The notes: generated by a model not told the origin, from the letters alone. Counted from the first letter of the stretch, positions 1 to 9,260 are shown. The stretch is DNA of 51,227 nucleotides from Natrialba swarupiae (GCF_008245225.1 NZ_VTAW01000025.1:1-51227); one strand, 5' to 3'. Numbers and translations are program-made.

Positions 1-269
1 ACTTCGGGGTAGGTACCAGAGGTGACCCTGTTTCCACAGGAGTCAGTTACGACTCTAGACGAGCTTGGGACACGACCAAACCATTGCCAGTGTACTCGCA
101 GACGGTACATAGTGGACGGGTGAGCCCCCTCGAAGCAAAGTGGTTCAAAGGTCCCCGGGCTTTCGTCACTACGTAGAATCGAATACCGTGGTATCTGCTG
201 TCATACTAACTTTCGACGCCTCTGAGGGTGGCCAGAACACTGATCAACTCTGGTATCATCAGATGCCGT

Positions 270-473
270 ATGAGCGACGGAGAAGCTGCTAGAGTACAGA
301 TCGGCGACTCGGAGCGAACGGGCTGTTACTCTCTTCCCGTCGAAACACTCCGTGTCGAGAATGGAGACGAACCGGACGAAGTCGTCCTTTTCACTGACGA
401 CCTCACCCGCTGTACCGAATGGATCGCGGCCAGCGGGTCCGAATCGTTCGTCGATCTTCGAGCGTGGCGCTAA
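270..473 (+). CDS. Small DUF7511-like haloarchaeal protein
   Basis: Encodes about 67 residues. The C-terminal half (DEPDEVVLF, then TEWIAASG, then SFVDLRAWR) follows the layout I associate with the small haloarchaeal DUF7511 proteins: a PD/E-rich beta strand, a TxWI motif and a closing V-L-x-x-x-R. The function of that family is unknown. The ATG at 270 was chosen because the conserved part lies downstream of it; an in-frame GTG at 228 would add 14 residues. It stands alone, with no operon partner nearby. The family assignment is from memory and is moderate; that the gene is real is likely, from its acidic composition and codon use. Confidence 0.6.
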   Translation: MSDGEAARVQIGDSERTGCYSLPVETLRVENGDEPDEVVLFTDDLTRCTEWIAASGSESFVDLRAWR

Positions 474-595
474 CTAGATCATCTCAGGCGGTCTGCTGTC
501 TGTCATTTCCGGCGAAACCGCCGGACTGATCACGTCGCATCTGATCTGTCAAGGTAGCATTCCGTAGCAGTCTAGCTGCCATCGAACTCGAGACC

Positions 596-775
596 ATGAA
601 ATTCGAACCGGGCACCGCCATCCATTTCATCAGTGAAGAATCCTCACAGTATGAGATCTCTTCGATGATACGCGCTACCGAAGACGGAGTTCTCGGATAC
701 GGACCTCGTACGATCGATGTCTCGAGGACCAGGCAGCCGAGACAGCTCTCGAACAGCCCGCTCGGGCATGACTGA
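596..775 (+). CDS. Possible 59-residue hypothetical protein
   Basis: A short ATG-TGA frame reading MKFEPGTAIHFISEESSQYE at its start. The first 40 residues have haloarchaeal-looking composition; the last 20 look less coding. It has no recognised domain, membrane segment or partner. It could equally be the decayed 5' end of a longer gene, because the sequence after it is non-coding up to the insertion-sequence relic at 1253. Reported as weak. Confidence 0.25.
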   Translation: MKFEPGTAIHFISEESSQYEISSMIRATEDGVLGYGPRTIDVSRTRQPRQLSNSPLGHD

Positions 776-1252
776 GCAGAAACAGCTACCGACGCAAAAC
801 TCCAGGGTCGGTGGGTGACCCACCCCAATACGTGTTCGAACGGAGCGTTGCCTATCAGGGGGGTGATGAACCTGATGGGCAACGACGATAACCCCTGGAT
901 GGGTGTTCGGAAGGGGTGGTAGGCAGGGATGACGTGTCAACGGGCTATTGACGAGTCCCCCATCCCCACCTGTCTGTTCATTGGCAGTACTGCACAATAT
1001 ACTTATTGTAAAAATCTGATTACTAACAACCCACAACTAATCTTCTGCACACCTCGGGCATGGTTTCTCGTTTCTCCCAGGATTTGCGAAGGTCTGTGGA
1101 AAATACTCATAAGTTATTTTCAACGGTAACACAGTCAGCGTGGCCAGTATCCGGAGGTTGTCGGGACGTATCTCGAGGGGTCGTCAGTCGTCACACAGAC
1201 CGCCGAGAGCGGTTTCAACACCGGATCGGAGTACGACCGCGACGACTTGACT
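776..1252. other. Non-coding stretch with inverted repeats
   Basis: No convincing gene. A 13-base imperfect inverted repeat (GTTGCCTATCAGG at 847-859 against CCTGATGGGCAAC at 871-883, one mismatch) could form a strong hairpin. A shorter palindrome, ACAATA/TATTGT, lies at 994-1009 in an AT-rich patch. Open frames here overlap each other in several phases and look random. Confidence 0.4.
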
Positions 1253-1620
1253 CCTCCCCCGCGTGAACGTGAAGTACCGCGGGGGCAAGCCCCGCGGCTT
1301 CACCGTTTTGACCGCACGTCCCAAAACGGGCCGTGCTGTCGCAGGCGAATTTAATTCCCCTCGTCCTCCCCGCGATGGGTCGGTTGGAATTAACACCCGA
1401 ACGCCCGGCGCGTCCGTGAGGGTCGACGGCTCCACCCCGCCCGACAACACCCGTCTCACCGCCATAGCGGGTTTTGAGAGGTGTCGCATTCCTCGCAACT
1501 GCCAGCAGTTGCTTCGGATTGAGGTCTTCAATCCCCGTCGCAACTGTATCCTTCAGTACGGTTGGATGAGTAGTAAAGCTTACGCGATTCACCCTCGGGG
1601 TCAAGCCCCGAGGCACTCTC
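1253..1620 (-). mobile_element. Non-autonomous IS200/IS605-IS1341-type relic
   Basis: A segment of about 365 bases bounded by two strong GC-rich hairpins: CCGCGGGG/CCCCGCGG at 1277-1297 and CCTCGGGG/CCCCGAGG at 1593-1613. On the minus strand it ends with a hairpin followed by the GGGGGAGGAGT-type tail typical of the right ends of haloarchaeal TnpB elements. No transposase frame survives; the long open frames inside are GC-driven shadows. TnpB right ends also encode the guide-RNA scaffold, so it may be a relic of such an RNA. The exact ends are estimates. Confidence 0.5.
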
Positions 1621-2004
1621 GCTGTCTCTCTGTAGAGGAGGGAGTCAATGAACGGCGGGATTGTCTGTCACGTGGGGCACCAGTGTATGGCAGATGCGTC
1701 CACTCCCGCCAGTTCGGGGATACGGTCTGTAGAACTGAAAATACTATGGTTGATCGTTGTCATCTCCATACGATCGAGGAACTCACCACTCTTTGTCTCC
1801 AAGTGCTGAGTTTATATAATAGTTCAAATGGATACTCCCTGATTAGATTGGTGATCTGGATAGGGAAGCGGTGTATCGTCACCGTCGGCAGTGAACCAAC
1901 CCAACGAAGACCGGTCGTGAGAGTACCACCGTTTCGTGGGACACGACGTTGTCCAGTCCGAGATATCCCACACGGTTTTGGCACCTGACCACCTCACTCT
2001 AGAT
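1621..2004. other. Non-coding stretch upstream of the 2005 gene
   Basis: No gene supported. It contains a TATA-like run (TTTATATAAT near 1811) that is too far from the ATG at 2005 for a leaderless start, so a leader of about 170 bases or an unannotated short transcript is possible. The open frame covering much of it runs in from the insertion-sequence relic and has no protein-like composition. Confidence 0.35.
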
Positions 2005-2997
2005 ATGCCGTTCAGTGTGAGTTGGCAGACGCTCCTCGACGAACTCGAGGAGCTCCCCGACGGAGCGACGCTCGTTACACCCTTATCGCACAATCGGTTC
2101 CGAATCACCGATGTCCAGGAGCAACGTGTTATCATTAGCTTCGAAGATAACGAGCAAAAGCGACCACTCCAGCGCGATCAGTTCGAGACGCTGTACCGGC
2201 GGATCACTGATGCGCCGACTGGGTTCCAACTCGATCGGCTCCCGCCTGATGCCGACCCGTATCCGGCGGTATGGAGCCTGCATCCGCGCTTTGAGATCAA
2301 CGGGGATGCTGGTGTGATCGTCGAGCAGGATGGGCCGACGTCAACGTCGACACAGCTGCTCGAGGGCGAGACTGCGCCGGAGACAGGTGACCGGACGGAG
2401 CCCGATCTTGCCGTGTACGCCGACGCGCTCTTGCTCGTAGATGCACTCGAACGCCACAACGTCACCACGCTAGAGGAGATGGACACGGATGCGCTGGTCA
2501 ATCTGTACACGCTGCTCTCGGACGTCCAGCGCAACGCCAACGAATTGCGCCAGGACGTCGCCGACGTCCTCCTCAATCGTCTCCACCACGATCGGCCGGT
2601 CAATGGCCCGTTTGGCTCTGTCCAACGGACGACTCGACGCAACCGTACGCTCAAGGATGACGAGGAGGTGCTGGCGGCGCTCGAGGACGCTGGCATCGAG
2701 CGCAAGCGTGTCATGGGTGTCGACCGCACAAAGGTCGATGACGCGCTCGAGGTGACGGAACTGGCTGAGAGTGACGTATACGAAATCGACGAACGCGAGT
2801 ACGTTCGCAAGGCCGAGGTAGACGAGGAACGCAAGCAGACGCGCCTGCAAGGTCTCAAGGAACAACTCGCTGCCACCGAAAGCGAGGAAGCCGAAGAGCT
2901 TCGTCAGGAGATAGAAGAACTCGAAGGTCGAATCGGGGAGTTAACCGAGTTCAAATCAGGGCAAGCATTTCATGCCCGTACTGGGGGTGAGCCATGA
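2005..2997 (+). CDS. Haloarchaeal accessory-element protein, unknown function
   Basis: About 330 residues. The N-terminal part (LLDELEELPDGATLVTPLS, then RFRITDVQ) matches a protein type I have seen on haloarchaeal plasmids and islands, but I know no function for it. The middle is acidic and low-complexity. The C-terminal third (from about residue 215) has an EVLAALEDAGI helix, a basic VMGVDRTKVDDAL stretch and a final charged coiled coil ending in repeated EELRQEIEELEG. No membrane segment or catalytic motif is visible. ATG 2005 was chosen because the conserved N-terminus starts there; an in-frame start at 1936 would add 23 atypical residues. Its TGA overlaps the next gene's start, so the two are probably co-transcribed. 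Confidence 0.7.
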   Translation: MPFSVSWQTLLDELEELPDGATLVTPLSHNRFRITDVQEQRVIISFEDNEQKRPLQRDQFETLYRRITDAPTGFQLDRLPPDADPYPAVWSLHPRFEINGDAGVIVEQDGPTSTSTQLLEGETAPETGDRTEPDLAVYADALLLVDALERHNVTTLEEMDTDALVNLYTLLSDVQRNANELRQDVADVLLNRLHHDRPVNGPFGSVQRTTRRNRTLKDDEEVLAALEDAGIERKRVMGVDRTKVDDALEVTELAESDVYEIDEREYVRKAEVDEERKQTRLQGLKEQLAATESEEAEELRQEIEELEGRIGELTEFKSGQAFHARTGGEP

Positions 2998-3350
2998 CAA
3001 CGAGAGATCGAGATGAAGAACGAGACGAACGAATCAATATGGAGATCATCGTCGATGCGTACACGCCCGAAGAGCAAGCGATGGGATGGCACATCTATCT
3101 GGAGGAAACGATGGATTTTCCCTTCAAAGCGCGTTGTATCGACGAACAAGAAGTTTCTCCGCTGGAGGAAAGCGAAACAGTTCGTGTAGTCGGTAAGCCC
3201 TCGTCTGAACCATCTCTCCGTCAACAGTTCGTCACCATCGAGTGGATGGATCGGGAGTTCGGCGTACCGCTGAGCCAACTGGAACCCGTAGAGGCCAGCA
3301 GTGATACCGAGCAAGCCATTGAGGACTGGCACTACTGGCTCGAACGCTGA
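2994..3350 (+). CDS. CcbP-like calcium-binding protein
   Basis: 118 residues, acidic, resembling the CcbP-type calcium-binding family (first described in Anabaena). The matching features are an early YTPEEQAMGWHIYLEET block, an FPFKARC strand, a VRVVG strand, IEWMDREFGVPLSQLEP and a closing EDWHYWLER. These are small cytoplasmic proteins that bind calcium through surface acidic residues. The start ATG overlaps the upstream stop codon (ATGA), indicating translational coupling with the 2005 gene. Why a calcium-binding protein is paired with that protein is unclear. The family call is fairly secure; the physiological role is not. Confidence 0.75.
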   Translation: MTTRDRDEERDERINMEIIVDAYTPEEQAMGWHIYLEETMDFPFKARCIDEQEVSPLEESETVRVVGKPSSEPSLRQQFVTIEWMDREFGVPLSQLEPVEASSDTEQAIEDWHYWLER

Positions 3351-3536
3351 CCAGAAAGAATTACCGCTGCGAGTTCCGATCTCGCGAATGTTTTGTCTCG
3401 ATATTAGTACAGGAACGTGACAACCTGTTCGGGGACGCTCGGCCCTCGTAGGAGATTATTATTAACAACAAAAAATATAGTGAAAGATATTATGATTACC
3501 GAAGATATTAATAACACCGTAAGAAAGTTATTCTCG

Positions 3537-5537
3537 ATGACTGAACGCATCCTTCCTGAAATCGACAGACGTGATGCCCTGAAGATAGCGGGTGCTGGTG
3601 CAGTAGGCTTTACTAGTTTTGGAACGCCGACGGCCGCCCAAGAACAGTCAGTACCCGATTCAGCCCAGTACGACGAGCTCCTCGAGGACATGGGAGGTGA
3701 GGGAACGGTCGACAATCCATACATTGTGACCAATATTGTGGAGTTACAAGCGGCAAACGGTGATCTCACTGCCTCCTATGCGTTGGGGGATGATATTGAT
3801 GCATCCGAAACTGCGAGCTGGAACGAAACGAGCGAGATCGCGACGGACGATCTAGGCCCGGCAACTGATGAGTCATACGAACTCTCACTCTCTCCGATAG
3901 TAGCTGATTCAGAAAACGTGTTTGTTGATGGAGACGCTGTAAGTGAATCCGCATACTCCATCGACTATGAGACTGGAGAACTTACGTTCGAATCTCCACC
4001 TGGAGATCATGGAGAAACGCTATCAGCAGCATACGAACTATCGGAAGCTGTAACACTTGGGTTCACCCCAATCGGGCTCGGGAGTGGTTTTGCGGGAGAG
4101 ATCGACGCAGCCGGCCATTTCATCCATGGGCTGGAGATTTATCGACCCCACCAAACTGGCGTCGGACTAGTTGGTACGTTAGATGGTGGAGAACTGACAG
4201 GCATCTCCGTCTCACAGGCAACTGTCACCGGAAGCTCACAAACAGGCGGTCTGGTTGGTATCAATCAGGGGACGATCACTGATTCATCCGTCACTGGTAT
4301 CATCACTGGACGAAACGACGTTGGTGGGGTTGTCGGATTGAATCTCGGAGACAGTGTCGTAAAGACATCTGCCGCAACGGGGTCCATTGCAGGGGATAGT
4401 TTTCTGGGAGGACTTCTGGGAAAGAACAGAGGTTCAATCGTCGAGTCTACAGCCACTGCCGACGTTAGTGGGACAGGTGGCGTAATCGGCGGTCTCGTTG
4501 GCTTCAATAGTGGAGGTACAATTCAGCAGTCCTATGCCACTGGGACCGCCTCTGCCGGCGGTGATTTCGTCGGTGGGCTCGTGGGAGACAACTTCGAAGG
4601 GACACTCGAATACGTGTATGCAACCGGTGATGTGATTGGCCGTGATTACGTCGGTGGGCTTGTTGGTCTTCACGCCAACGGGGAGCTCTCCGAGTCGTTT
4701 GCAGCTGGGACGGTAACTGGCGATGAATCCCCCGGTGGAGTTGTCGCGCTCAATATGGACAGTGATGTCGAACGATCGTATTGGGACATTCCCAGCACCG
4801 AACAGACGGAGAGCAACGGTGGGGAAGGTCTTGGGTCAATCGAGGAAGCGCCACCTGCAGCGCCGATGGTCGGTACGACTGCAGAGACTGCCATGGACGA
4901 ATTCGACTTCGATGGGACGTGGCAAACGTCCAGTGATGGATATCCAGACCTCCGTGACGGACAGGAGCCAGCAGCGGCAGATACTGTTCTCGTCACGATT
5001 CAGCACCCAGTTGCAGATGCCGAAGTCGACGAGAGCGACCCGCTCCAGGTTCTCGTTGATGTGATAAATGTTGGAACCGAGGAAACAACCCAGGAAATCG
5101 AGCTCAGCCAGCCGGTTACGGATACTGCGACCGTCGAGTTAGCGCCTGGTGAACGCGACCGCCTCGAGTTTCACGTCCCAGAAAATGTGCTTGCGGGCAC
5201 TGTAACGGTCGCTGCTGAAAGTGAAAGCGATGCCGATTCGATATCTGTAACCGCTACTGATCCATGTTTCATCGCGACGGCAGCGTACAATACGCCTCAC
5301 GCCGAGGAAATTGACGTGCTCCGCGAGTTCCGCGATAGCGTCCTTGATCGACACAGTGTGGGTCGTCTCTTCATCGATCTGTACTACAGGTGTAGTCCAC
5401 CGATTGCTGACTGGCTCCGGCAGAGCCCACGACGACGATATCTCGTTCGGGAGATTGTCGTCGGGCCACTCGTAGCAGCTGTAGAACGATTCGGACAGAC
5501 TGGCCTCTCACCGAACGACAATCGGGGTTCGAACTGA
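3537..5537 (+). CDS. Secreted GLUG-repeat surface protein with CFI-box C-terminus
   Basis: About 666 residues from the ATG at 3537. The N-terminus has a twin-arginine-like signal (DRRDALKIAGAGAVG followed by a PTAAQE cleavage region), so export by Tat is likely. An in-frame ATG at 3492 is an alternative start. The centre holds at least six GLUG-type repeats (GGLVG-x-N-x-G-x-I-x-x-S, alternating with ATG/VTG turns), which fold as a right-handed beta helix and are usual in adhesins. A CARDB-like beta domain follows, then a C-terminal module beginning CFIATAAYNTP and ending with a basic hydrophobic helix. That module is the CFI-box-CTERM domain, a presumed cell-surface sorting or anchoring signal. 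Probably a surface adhesin. Confidence 0.8.
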   Translation: MTERILPEIDRRDALKIAGAGAVGFTSFGTPTAAQEQSVPDSAQYDELLEDMGGEGTVDNPYIVTNIVELQAANGDLTASYALGDDIDASETASWNETSEIATDDLGPATDESYELSLSPIVADSENVFVDGDAVSESAYSIDYETGELTFESPPGDHGETLSAAYELSEAVTLGFTPIGLGSGFAGEIDAAGHFIHGLEIYRPHQTGVGLVGTLDGGELTGISVSQATVTGSSQTGGLVGINQGTITDSSVTGIITGRNDVGGVVGLNLGDSVVKTSAATGSIAGDSFLGGLLGKNRGSIVESTATADVSGTGGVIGGLVGFNSGGTIQQSYATGTASAGGDFVGGLVGDNFEGTLEYVYATGDVIGRDYVGGLVGLHANGELSESFAAGTVTGDESPGGVVALNMDSDVERSYWDIPSTEQTESNGGEGLGSIEEAPPAAPMVGTTAETAMDEFDFDGTWQTSSDGYPDLRDGQEPAAADTVLVTIQHPVADAEVDESDPLQVLVDVINVGTEETTQEIELSQPVTDTATVELAPGERDRLEFHVPENVLAGTVTVAAESESDADSISVTATDPCFIATAAYNTPHAEEIDVLREFRDSVLDRHSVGRLFIDLYYRCSPPIADWLRQSPRRRYLVREIVVGPLVAAVERFGQTGLSPNDNRGSN

Positions 5538-5750
5538 GAGAAAGACACAATCAGTAAGCAGAAAATACGGGACGCACTCCAACGAACAGCTTTCGAGGAC
5601 CGTATCGAACGCGATCCGAACTCGGGTCGCTACGGTGCTGACTGCTATCGATGGGTTGGGGATTCCAATCTTCGGGAGACGGTTGGAGTCGTTGCATCTG
5701 CTGATCACCTTCTTGTGACTAATCCCCGTGCTGTGTTTTTGGAACTCTAA
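5538..5750 (+). pseudogene. Gene fragment in frame after the CFI-box gene
   Basis: Directly after the TGA at 5535-5537, the same frame stays open for 70 more codons to a TAA at 5748-5750. It encodes a plausible protein piece (SKQKIRDALQRTAFEDRIER, then YRWVGDSNLRETVGVV). It has no start codon of its own and does not resemble the end of CFI-box proteins, so it is most likely the 3' remnant of a different gene joined here. I do not recognise the family. Confidence 0.35.
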
Positions 5751-5869
5751 TGGCGGTGATAGAGTTACGAGCGTATACCCCCGCCTTCCCGTGAGTGAGG
5801 TGTGTTCGGACGCTCTGTCGGAACTGAGGAGCGAACAGGCGGGGGTCGAGCGGACAGCATAGTGTAACT

Positions 5870-6231
5870 TCTATTGCAGTGCTGGATTTCCCACCACAAT
5901 TATTTTACTTGTGGGCCGGATATGACAAATTGCTACGGGATCGGTGAGATGCTGGCCCCGAACCACAAGGGACGGTGGACCTGCGGTGGTTTACACAGCA
6001 ATGACACGGATTCCGATGGGGCCTCATTGACCGGGCCACAGCCCTACAGCGAGGGAGAAAACGAGAGTTTCGCCGGTATCAAGCGAGAGCCAAGCTCTCG
6101 CGGACCGTCGGAAGACTGTGTCTTCCGAGATGCTGCCGGTTCCCTCTGAGTGCGGGTTGGAACCGTGAACGCTGCACTCGGCGGAAATCCGATGGTCGGA
6201 TTCCTCCGCGTGAACGCGGAGGAGGAGGTCA
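5870..6231 (+). mobile_element. Decayed TnpB C-terminus and right end of an IS1341-type element
   Basis: The frame from about 5874 contains TDSDGASLTGPQ, resembling the SAEDGxxLTGPQ tail of some haloarchaeal TnpB proteins, after a damaged zinc-ribbon region. Three hairpins follow: GCGAGAG/CTCTCGC at 6083-6101, GGAAGAC/GTCTTCC at 6110-6126 and CCTCCGCG/CGCGGAGG at 6203-6222. The element then ends in a GGAGGAGGTCA-type right end. That end abuts the stop codon of the SWIM gene at 6233. Only the 3' part of the element remains, so it cannot move by itself. Confidence 0.5.
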
Positions 6232-6232
6232 A

Positions 6233-7762
6233 TCAGCAGGCTAACTCGTCGTAGATTCGCTTACGAACCGCGACGTCCTCGTCGGCGAGCGTCTGCAACA
6301 GCGCGCGCAACTCCCTCGCGGACGCCGACGCGAGTACGTCCTCCAGCGACTGGTCGCCGCCGGCGGTCTCGATGTCGCCGCTTGCCAGCACGGTTGCGAC
6401 GATGTGCTTGCAGGGAACCGCGTCGTCGGGACAGCTACACCGCCCTTCGACGTACCGTCCGTCCGAAAGGGTGACCCGGACGTCGTAGGGCCGGCTGCCC
6501 TGGACCGTCGCCTGGACCACGTCGTCGACGTGCTCGAGGTCGGTCACGGCCCCGCGCTCGTAGTAGCTCCGTCCCCGGTCGTACCGTCCGGGTTCGGTTA
6601 TCGATCGAAGGGCGTCCGTATCGACCGACGACGACGGCTCCCGCGTGTCGAGCCGGGGGAACTCCGCGACGACCGGATCGTCGCCCGGAATCTCGGGATC
6701 GGTCCCCCGGCGATGGATGTACCCCTGCTGTGGCCACCCGAGCGGAACCCAGTAGGCCGGATCGCTCGCGACCTCCCAGCACCGTTCGATCACGTCGACC
6801 CGGTCGTCCGGGCGGATCCCCTCGAGCGTCACCGTCCGTGGCGTTCTCCCGACGTCGATCGCGACGTCGGTCTGGTGTGTCCCATCGTCGGCGACCCGCT
6901 CGGCGTAGTCGGCACGAATATCGCCGAACGCCTCGATGCCCGCCGCGGCGAAGCCGTGGCCCGTGCGCTCGAGTTCGAACACTAAGTCCGCATACTTGTG
7001 CTTCTCGCGGTACTTGATCAGCGGCCGGTTGCTCCCGACCAGATCGGTCGGATCGTACTCCGGGAGCGTCGTTCCGAAGACGATCGGCGTGATCGGCTGG
7101 TCGGGCGTCTCGGGGAGACGATCGGTCTCGGGAGCGCGGTCGTCGGCCGGTTCGCCGAGTGGCGTCTCGAACAGCCGTCGACAGGCCGGACACACCCTCG
7201 CCCCGAGCCCGCGATAGGTCGTTGACTCGTGGGACCGACACCAGTCACAGCTGCGGCGGGAGTCGTGGTCCGCCCGGTCCCAGTCGACGTCGCGGCGGGT
7301 CGTCACGAGCTTGAGCCCCGCGATGATCCGGGACCGGCGGCGCTGGTGGCGATCCAGGACGGACCGACACGACCCACAGAGGCCGGCGTCGCCGTCCTCG
7401 ATGAGGGCGGGGAGGACGAGGCGCTGGTCGTCGGTGCGCCCGCGAGGGAACGAACTCCCACCCATCGACAGCGAGACCGACACCGACCCGGACCGGCCGT
7501 CGTCCGGCGTCTCCGGCGGCTCGTAGGCGACGATGTCGGTTGCCGTGACGGTTTCGTCGGGCGCGGTGTCGTCGGCGAACCGCTTGCCATACCGGCAGCC
7601 GTCGGGACCGACGACGTGCCACTTTCCCGAGCCGGTGCGTGCGAAGGTCGGCACGGGCGAACGGACGCGGGGGAGTTGGAACAGCGTTTCGGTCGTCGAC
7701 AGCGTGTTAGGGAAAATTCGAGGCGAAAGCCTCGTCCTTCTGGGTGGGATGGAGCCGACCAA
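6233..7762 (-). CDS. SWIM zinc-finger protein
   Basis: Up to 509 residues. A C-terminal SWIM finger (C442-x-C444, C451-x-H453 within GRCSCPDDAVPCKHIVA) indicates a nucleic-acid or protein-binding zinc site. Three further CxxC knuckles (129-132, 172-175, 191-194) suggest additional zinc binding in the N-terminal half. The product is probably cytoplasmic; its partner is unknown. The first 20 or so residues are doubtful, because they are encoded across a GAAA-loop hairpin (7719-7734) that looks like inserted DNA, and no good start lies in the following LSTTETLFQLPRV region. The 3' end touches an insertion-sequence right end. The original N-terminus may therefore be lost. Confidence 0.75.
   Translation of the reverse strand: MVGSIPPRRTRLSPRIFPNTLSTTETLFQLPRVRSPVPTFARTGSGKWHVVGPDGCRYGKRFADDTAPDETVTATDIVAYEPPETPDDGRSGSVSVSLSMGGSSFPRGRTDDQRLVLPALIEDGDAGLCGSCRSVLDRHQRRRSRIIAGLKLVTTRRDVDWDRADHDSRRSCDWCRSHESTTYRGLGARVCPACRRLFETPLGEPADDRAPETDRLPETPDQPITPIVFGTTLPEYDPTDLVGSNRPLIKYREKHKYADLVFELERTGHGFAAAGIEAFGDIRADYAERVADDGTHQTDVAIDVGRTPRTVTLEGIRPDDRVDVIERCWEVASDPAYWVPLGWPQQGYIHRRGTDPEIPGDDPVVAEFPRLDTREPSSSVDTDALRSITEPGRYDRGRSYYERGAVTDLEHVDDVVQATVQGSRPYDVRVTLSDGRYVEGRCSCPDDAVPCKHIVATVLASGDIETAGGDQSLEDVLASASARELRALLQTLADEDVAVRKRIYDELAC
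7719..7734. repeat. GAAA-loop hairpin at the SWIM gene 5' end
   Basis: Perfect 6-bp stem CGAGGC/GCCTCG closed by a GAAA tetraloop, flanked by AAAATT and TCCTTCTGGG. Its form resembles hairpins at the ends of IS200/IS605-type elements. It falls inside the apparent start region of the SWIM gene. Confidence 0.4.
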
Positions 7763-7838
7763 CAGTATTCACCCGACGACGGTGGCATAGAGATTCGAGG
7801 AGGAAGCCGACCAGTGATCTCAGTCCGGCCACCCATCG

Positions 7839-7848
7839 GTTTATTATG
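7839..7848 (+). promoter_or_regulatory. TATA box for the 7875 ATPase
   Basis: TTTATTATG-type box centred about 30 bases before the ATG at 7875. This is the spacing of a leaderless haloarchaeal transcript. Several alternating AT runs (GATAATATTATC) lie between box and start and could be an operator. Confidence 0.5.
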
Positions 7849-7874
7849 CATGAGATAATATTATCGCGTGTATA

Positions 7875-9254
7875 ATGATCGACCGCGCCAAAGAGGTAGA
7901 GTGGCTTAGGTCACATCTCACTCGAGACGAGCGCCAACTGCTCGTTGTGTATGGACGGCGTCGCGTTGGAAAAACTACGCTGGTGACAGAGGTCTTAGAA
8001 ACTCTTCAGACAGAGTGTATATACTATCTATGCGATCAGCGTGGCCCAGCACATAATGCTAGACAGTTCGCTACCCAATGTGCAGAGGCGTTCGATGACA
8101 TCCCACCCGATGTCGATGGATTTGTTGATGCATTTCAGTATCTCAAAAACCGAGTTGATGGACCATATATTGTTGCTCTGGATGAATTCTCGTATCTGGT
8201 TGAGGCTGATGAGACGATCCCCTCTGTGTTTCAAACGATCGTCGATGAGGTGCTCGCAGACACAGAAATTTCCCTTGTTCTTCTCGGATCTTCGATCTCG
8301 ATGATGGAAGAAGGCGTATTGAGTTACGAAAGCCCATTGTACGGTCGACGAACCGGACAATGGGAGTTAGCCCCGCTCTCATTCGCGGACATGCGAGGGT
8401 TTTTTCCAGACAAAGATATCAACACACAAATCCAGACGTACAGTGTGCTCGGTGGAATTCCGGCATACCTAGAGCAGTTCGATCCTGAGCAATCACTGCT
8501 ATCGAATATCGAGACACACATCCTCTCAAAAGGAGCGTTCCTGTATGAAGAGCCAGAATTTCTCCTTCGGCAGGAGCTTCGGGAACCAGCAACGTACATG
8601 GCTATCCTCGAGGCAATTGCTGCGGGTTCGACCCGTGTGACAGATATCGCGAACACGATCGGAAAAGATGCCAGCGGTATTTCTCGATATCTCAAAAACC
8701 TCTCGAAGTTAGCGCTTGTCGAACGGGAGACACCGGTGACTGATCCAGACGGACGTGGTGTATACCGGATCGCAGATGATTTTCTCCGGTTCTGGTTTCG
8801 GTTCGTCGCCCCGAATAAGGGAACACTCGAGCAGGGCCGAACAGCGGCAGTTCGAGACTCGCTTGCAGATTCGCTCTCAGATCATACCAGCCAGACATTT
8901 GAACACGTATGTCAGCAAGCAGTTCAGTCAGCGGCCGTTCCGGTCGATTGCTCACGTGTCGGTCGGTGGTGGTACAAGGAAGCAGAAATCGACGTCGTCG
9001 GACTCAATCCACAAACGAACACACTGCTACTCGGCGAGTGCAAGTGGACCAATACTCCTGTCGGAACCAGTTTGCTAACTGATCTCGAGGAACTTGAGGA
9101 AAACGTTCGATGGCAGGGAGATGATCGTACCGTTGAGTATGCACTGTTTTCACGTTCTGGGTTTACTGACGAGTTAGAAACGCTTGTGTCCGAACGTTCG
9201 GACCTCTATTTGTATACTCCCGAGGAACTCGCCACTATCTTTGTATCCAGTTGA
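7875..9254 (+). CDS. Archaeal ATPase with DUF234-type nuclease-like C-terminus
   Basis: 459 residues. An archaeal-type P-loop ATPase: Walker A YGRRRVGKTT at 26-35, Walker B VALDEF at 100-105, sensor region LLGSSISMMEE near 137-146. A winged-helix segment at about 255-290 follows. The DUF234-like tail has a PD-(D/E)XK-like arrangement, E371-x-D373 then E388-x-K390 in GECKW. These proteins are common in archaeal accessory DNA, and a defence or stress role is often suggested but not proven. It is transcribed alone from a clear TATA box. An insertion-sequence right end sits directly after its stop. A second copy at 36624 lacks the ATPase half. Confidence 0.85.
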   Translation: MIDRAKEVEWLRSHLTRDERQLLVVYGRRRVGKTTLVTEVLETLQTECIYYLCDQRGPAHNARQFATQCAEAFDDIPPDVDGFVDAFQYLKNRVDGPYIVALDEFSYLVEADETIPSVFQTIVDEVLADTEISLVLLGSSISMMEEGVLSYESPLYGRRTGQWELAPLSFADMRGFFPDKDINTQIQTYSVLGGIPAYLEQFDPEQSLLSNIETHILSKGAFLYEEPEFLLRQELREPATYMAILEAIAAGSTRVTDIANTIGKDASGISRYLKNLSKLALVERETPVTDPDGRGVYRIADDFLRFWFRFVAPNKGTLEQGRTAAVRDSLADSLSDHTSQTFEHVCQQAVQSAAVPVDCSRVGRWWYKEAEIDVVGLNPQTNTLLLGECKWTNTPVGTSLLTDLEELEENVRWQGDDRTVEYALFSRSGFTDELETLVSERSDLYLYTPEELATIFVSS

Positions 9255-9260
9255 TGACAT

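Noticed and set aside
484..1543. Several overlapping open frames on both strands in the first 1.5 kb
   Set aside because: They overlap in multiple phases, are rich in Arg/Ser/Pro, lack family features, and cover insertion-sequence relics. They are typical of GC-rich shadow frames.
6404..7858. Long plus-strand frames opposite the SWIM gene (for example 6404-6985 and 7229-7858)
   Set aside because: They are antisense to a gene with clear zinc motifs, and their Arg/Pro/Gly-rich composition reflects reverse reading of haloarchaeal codons.
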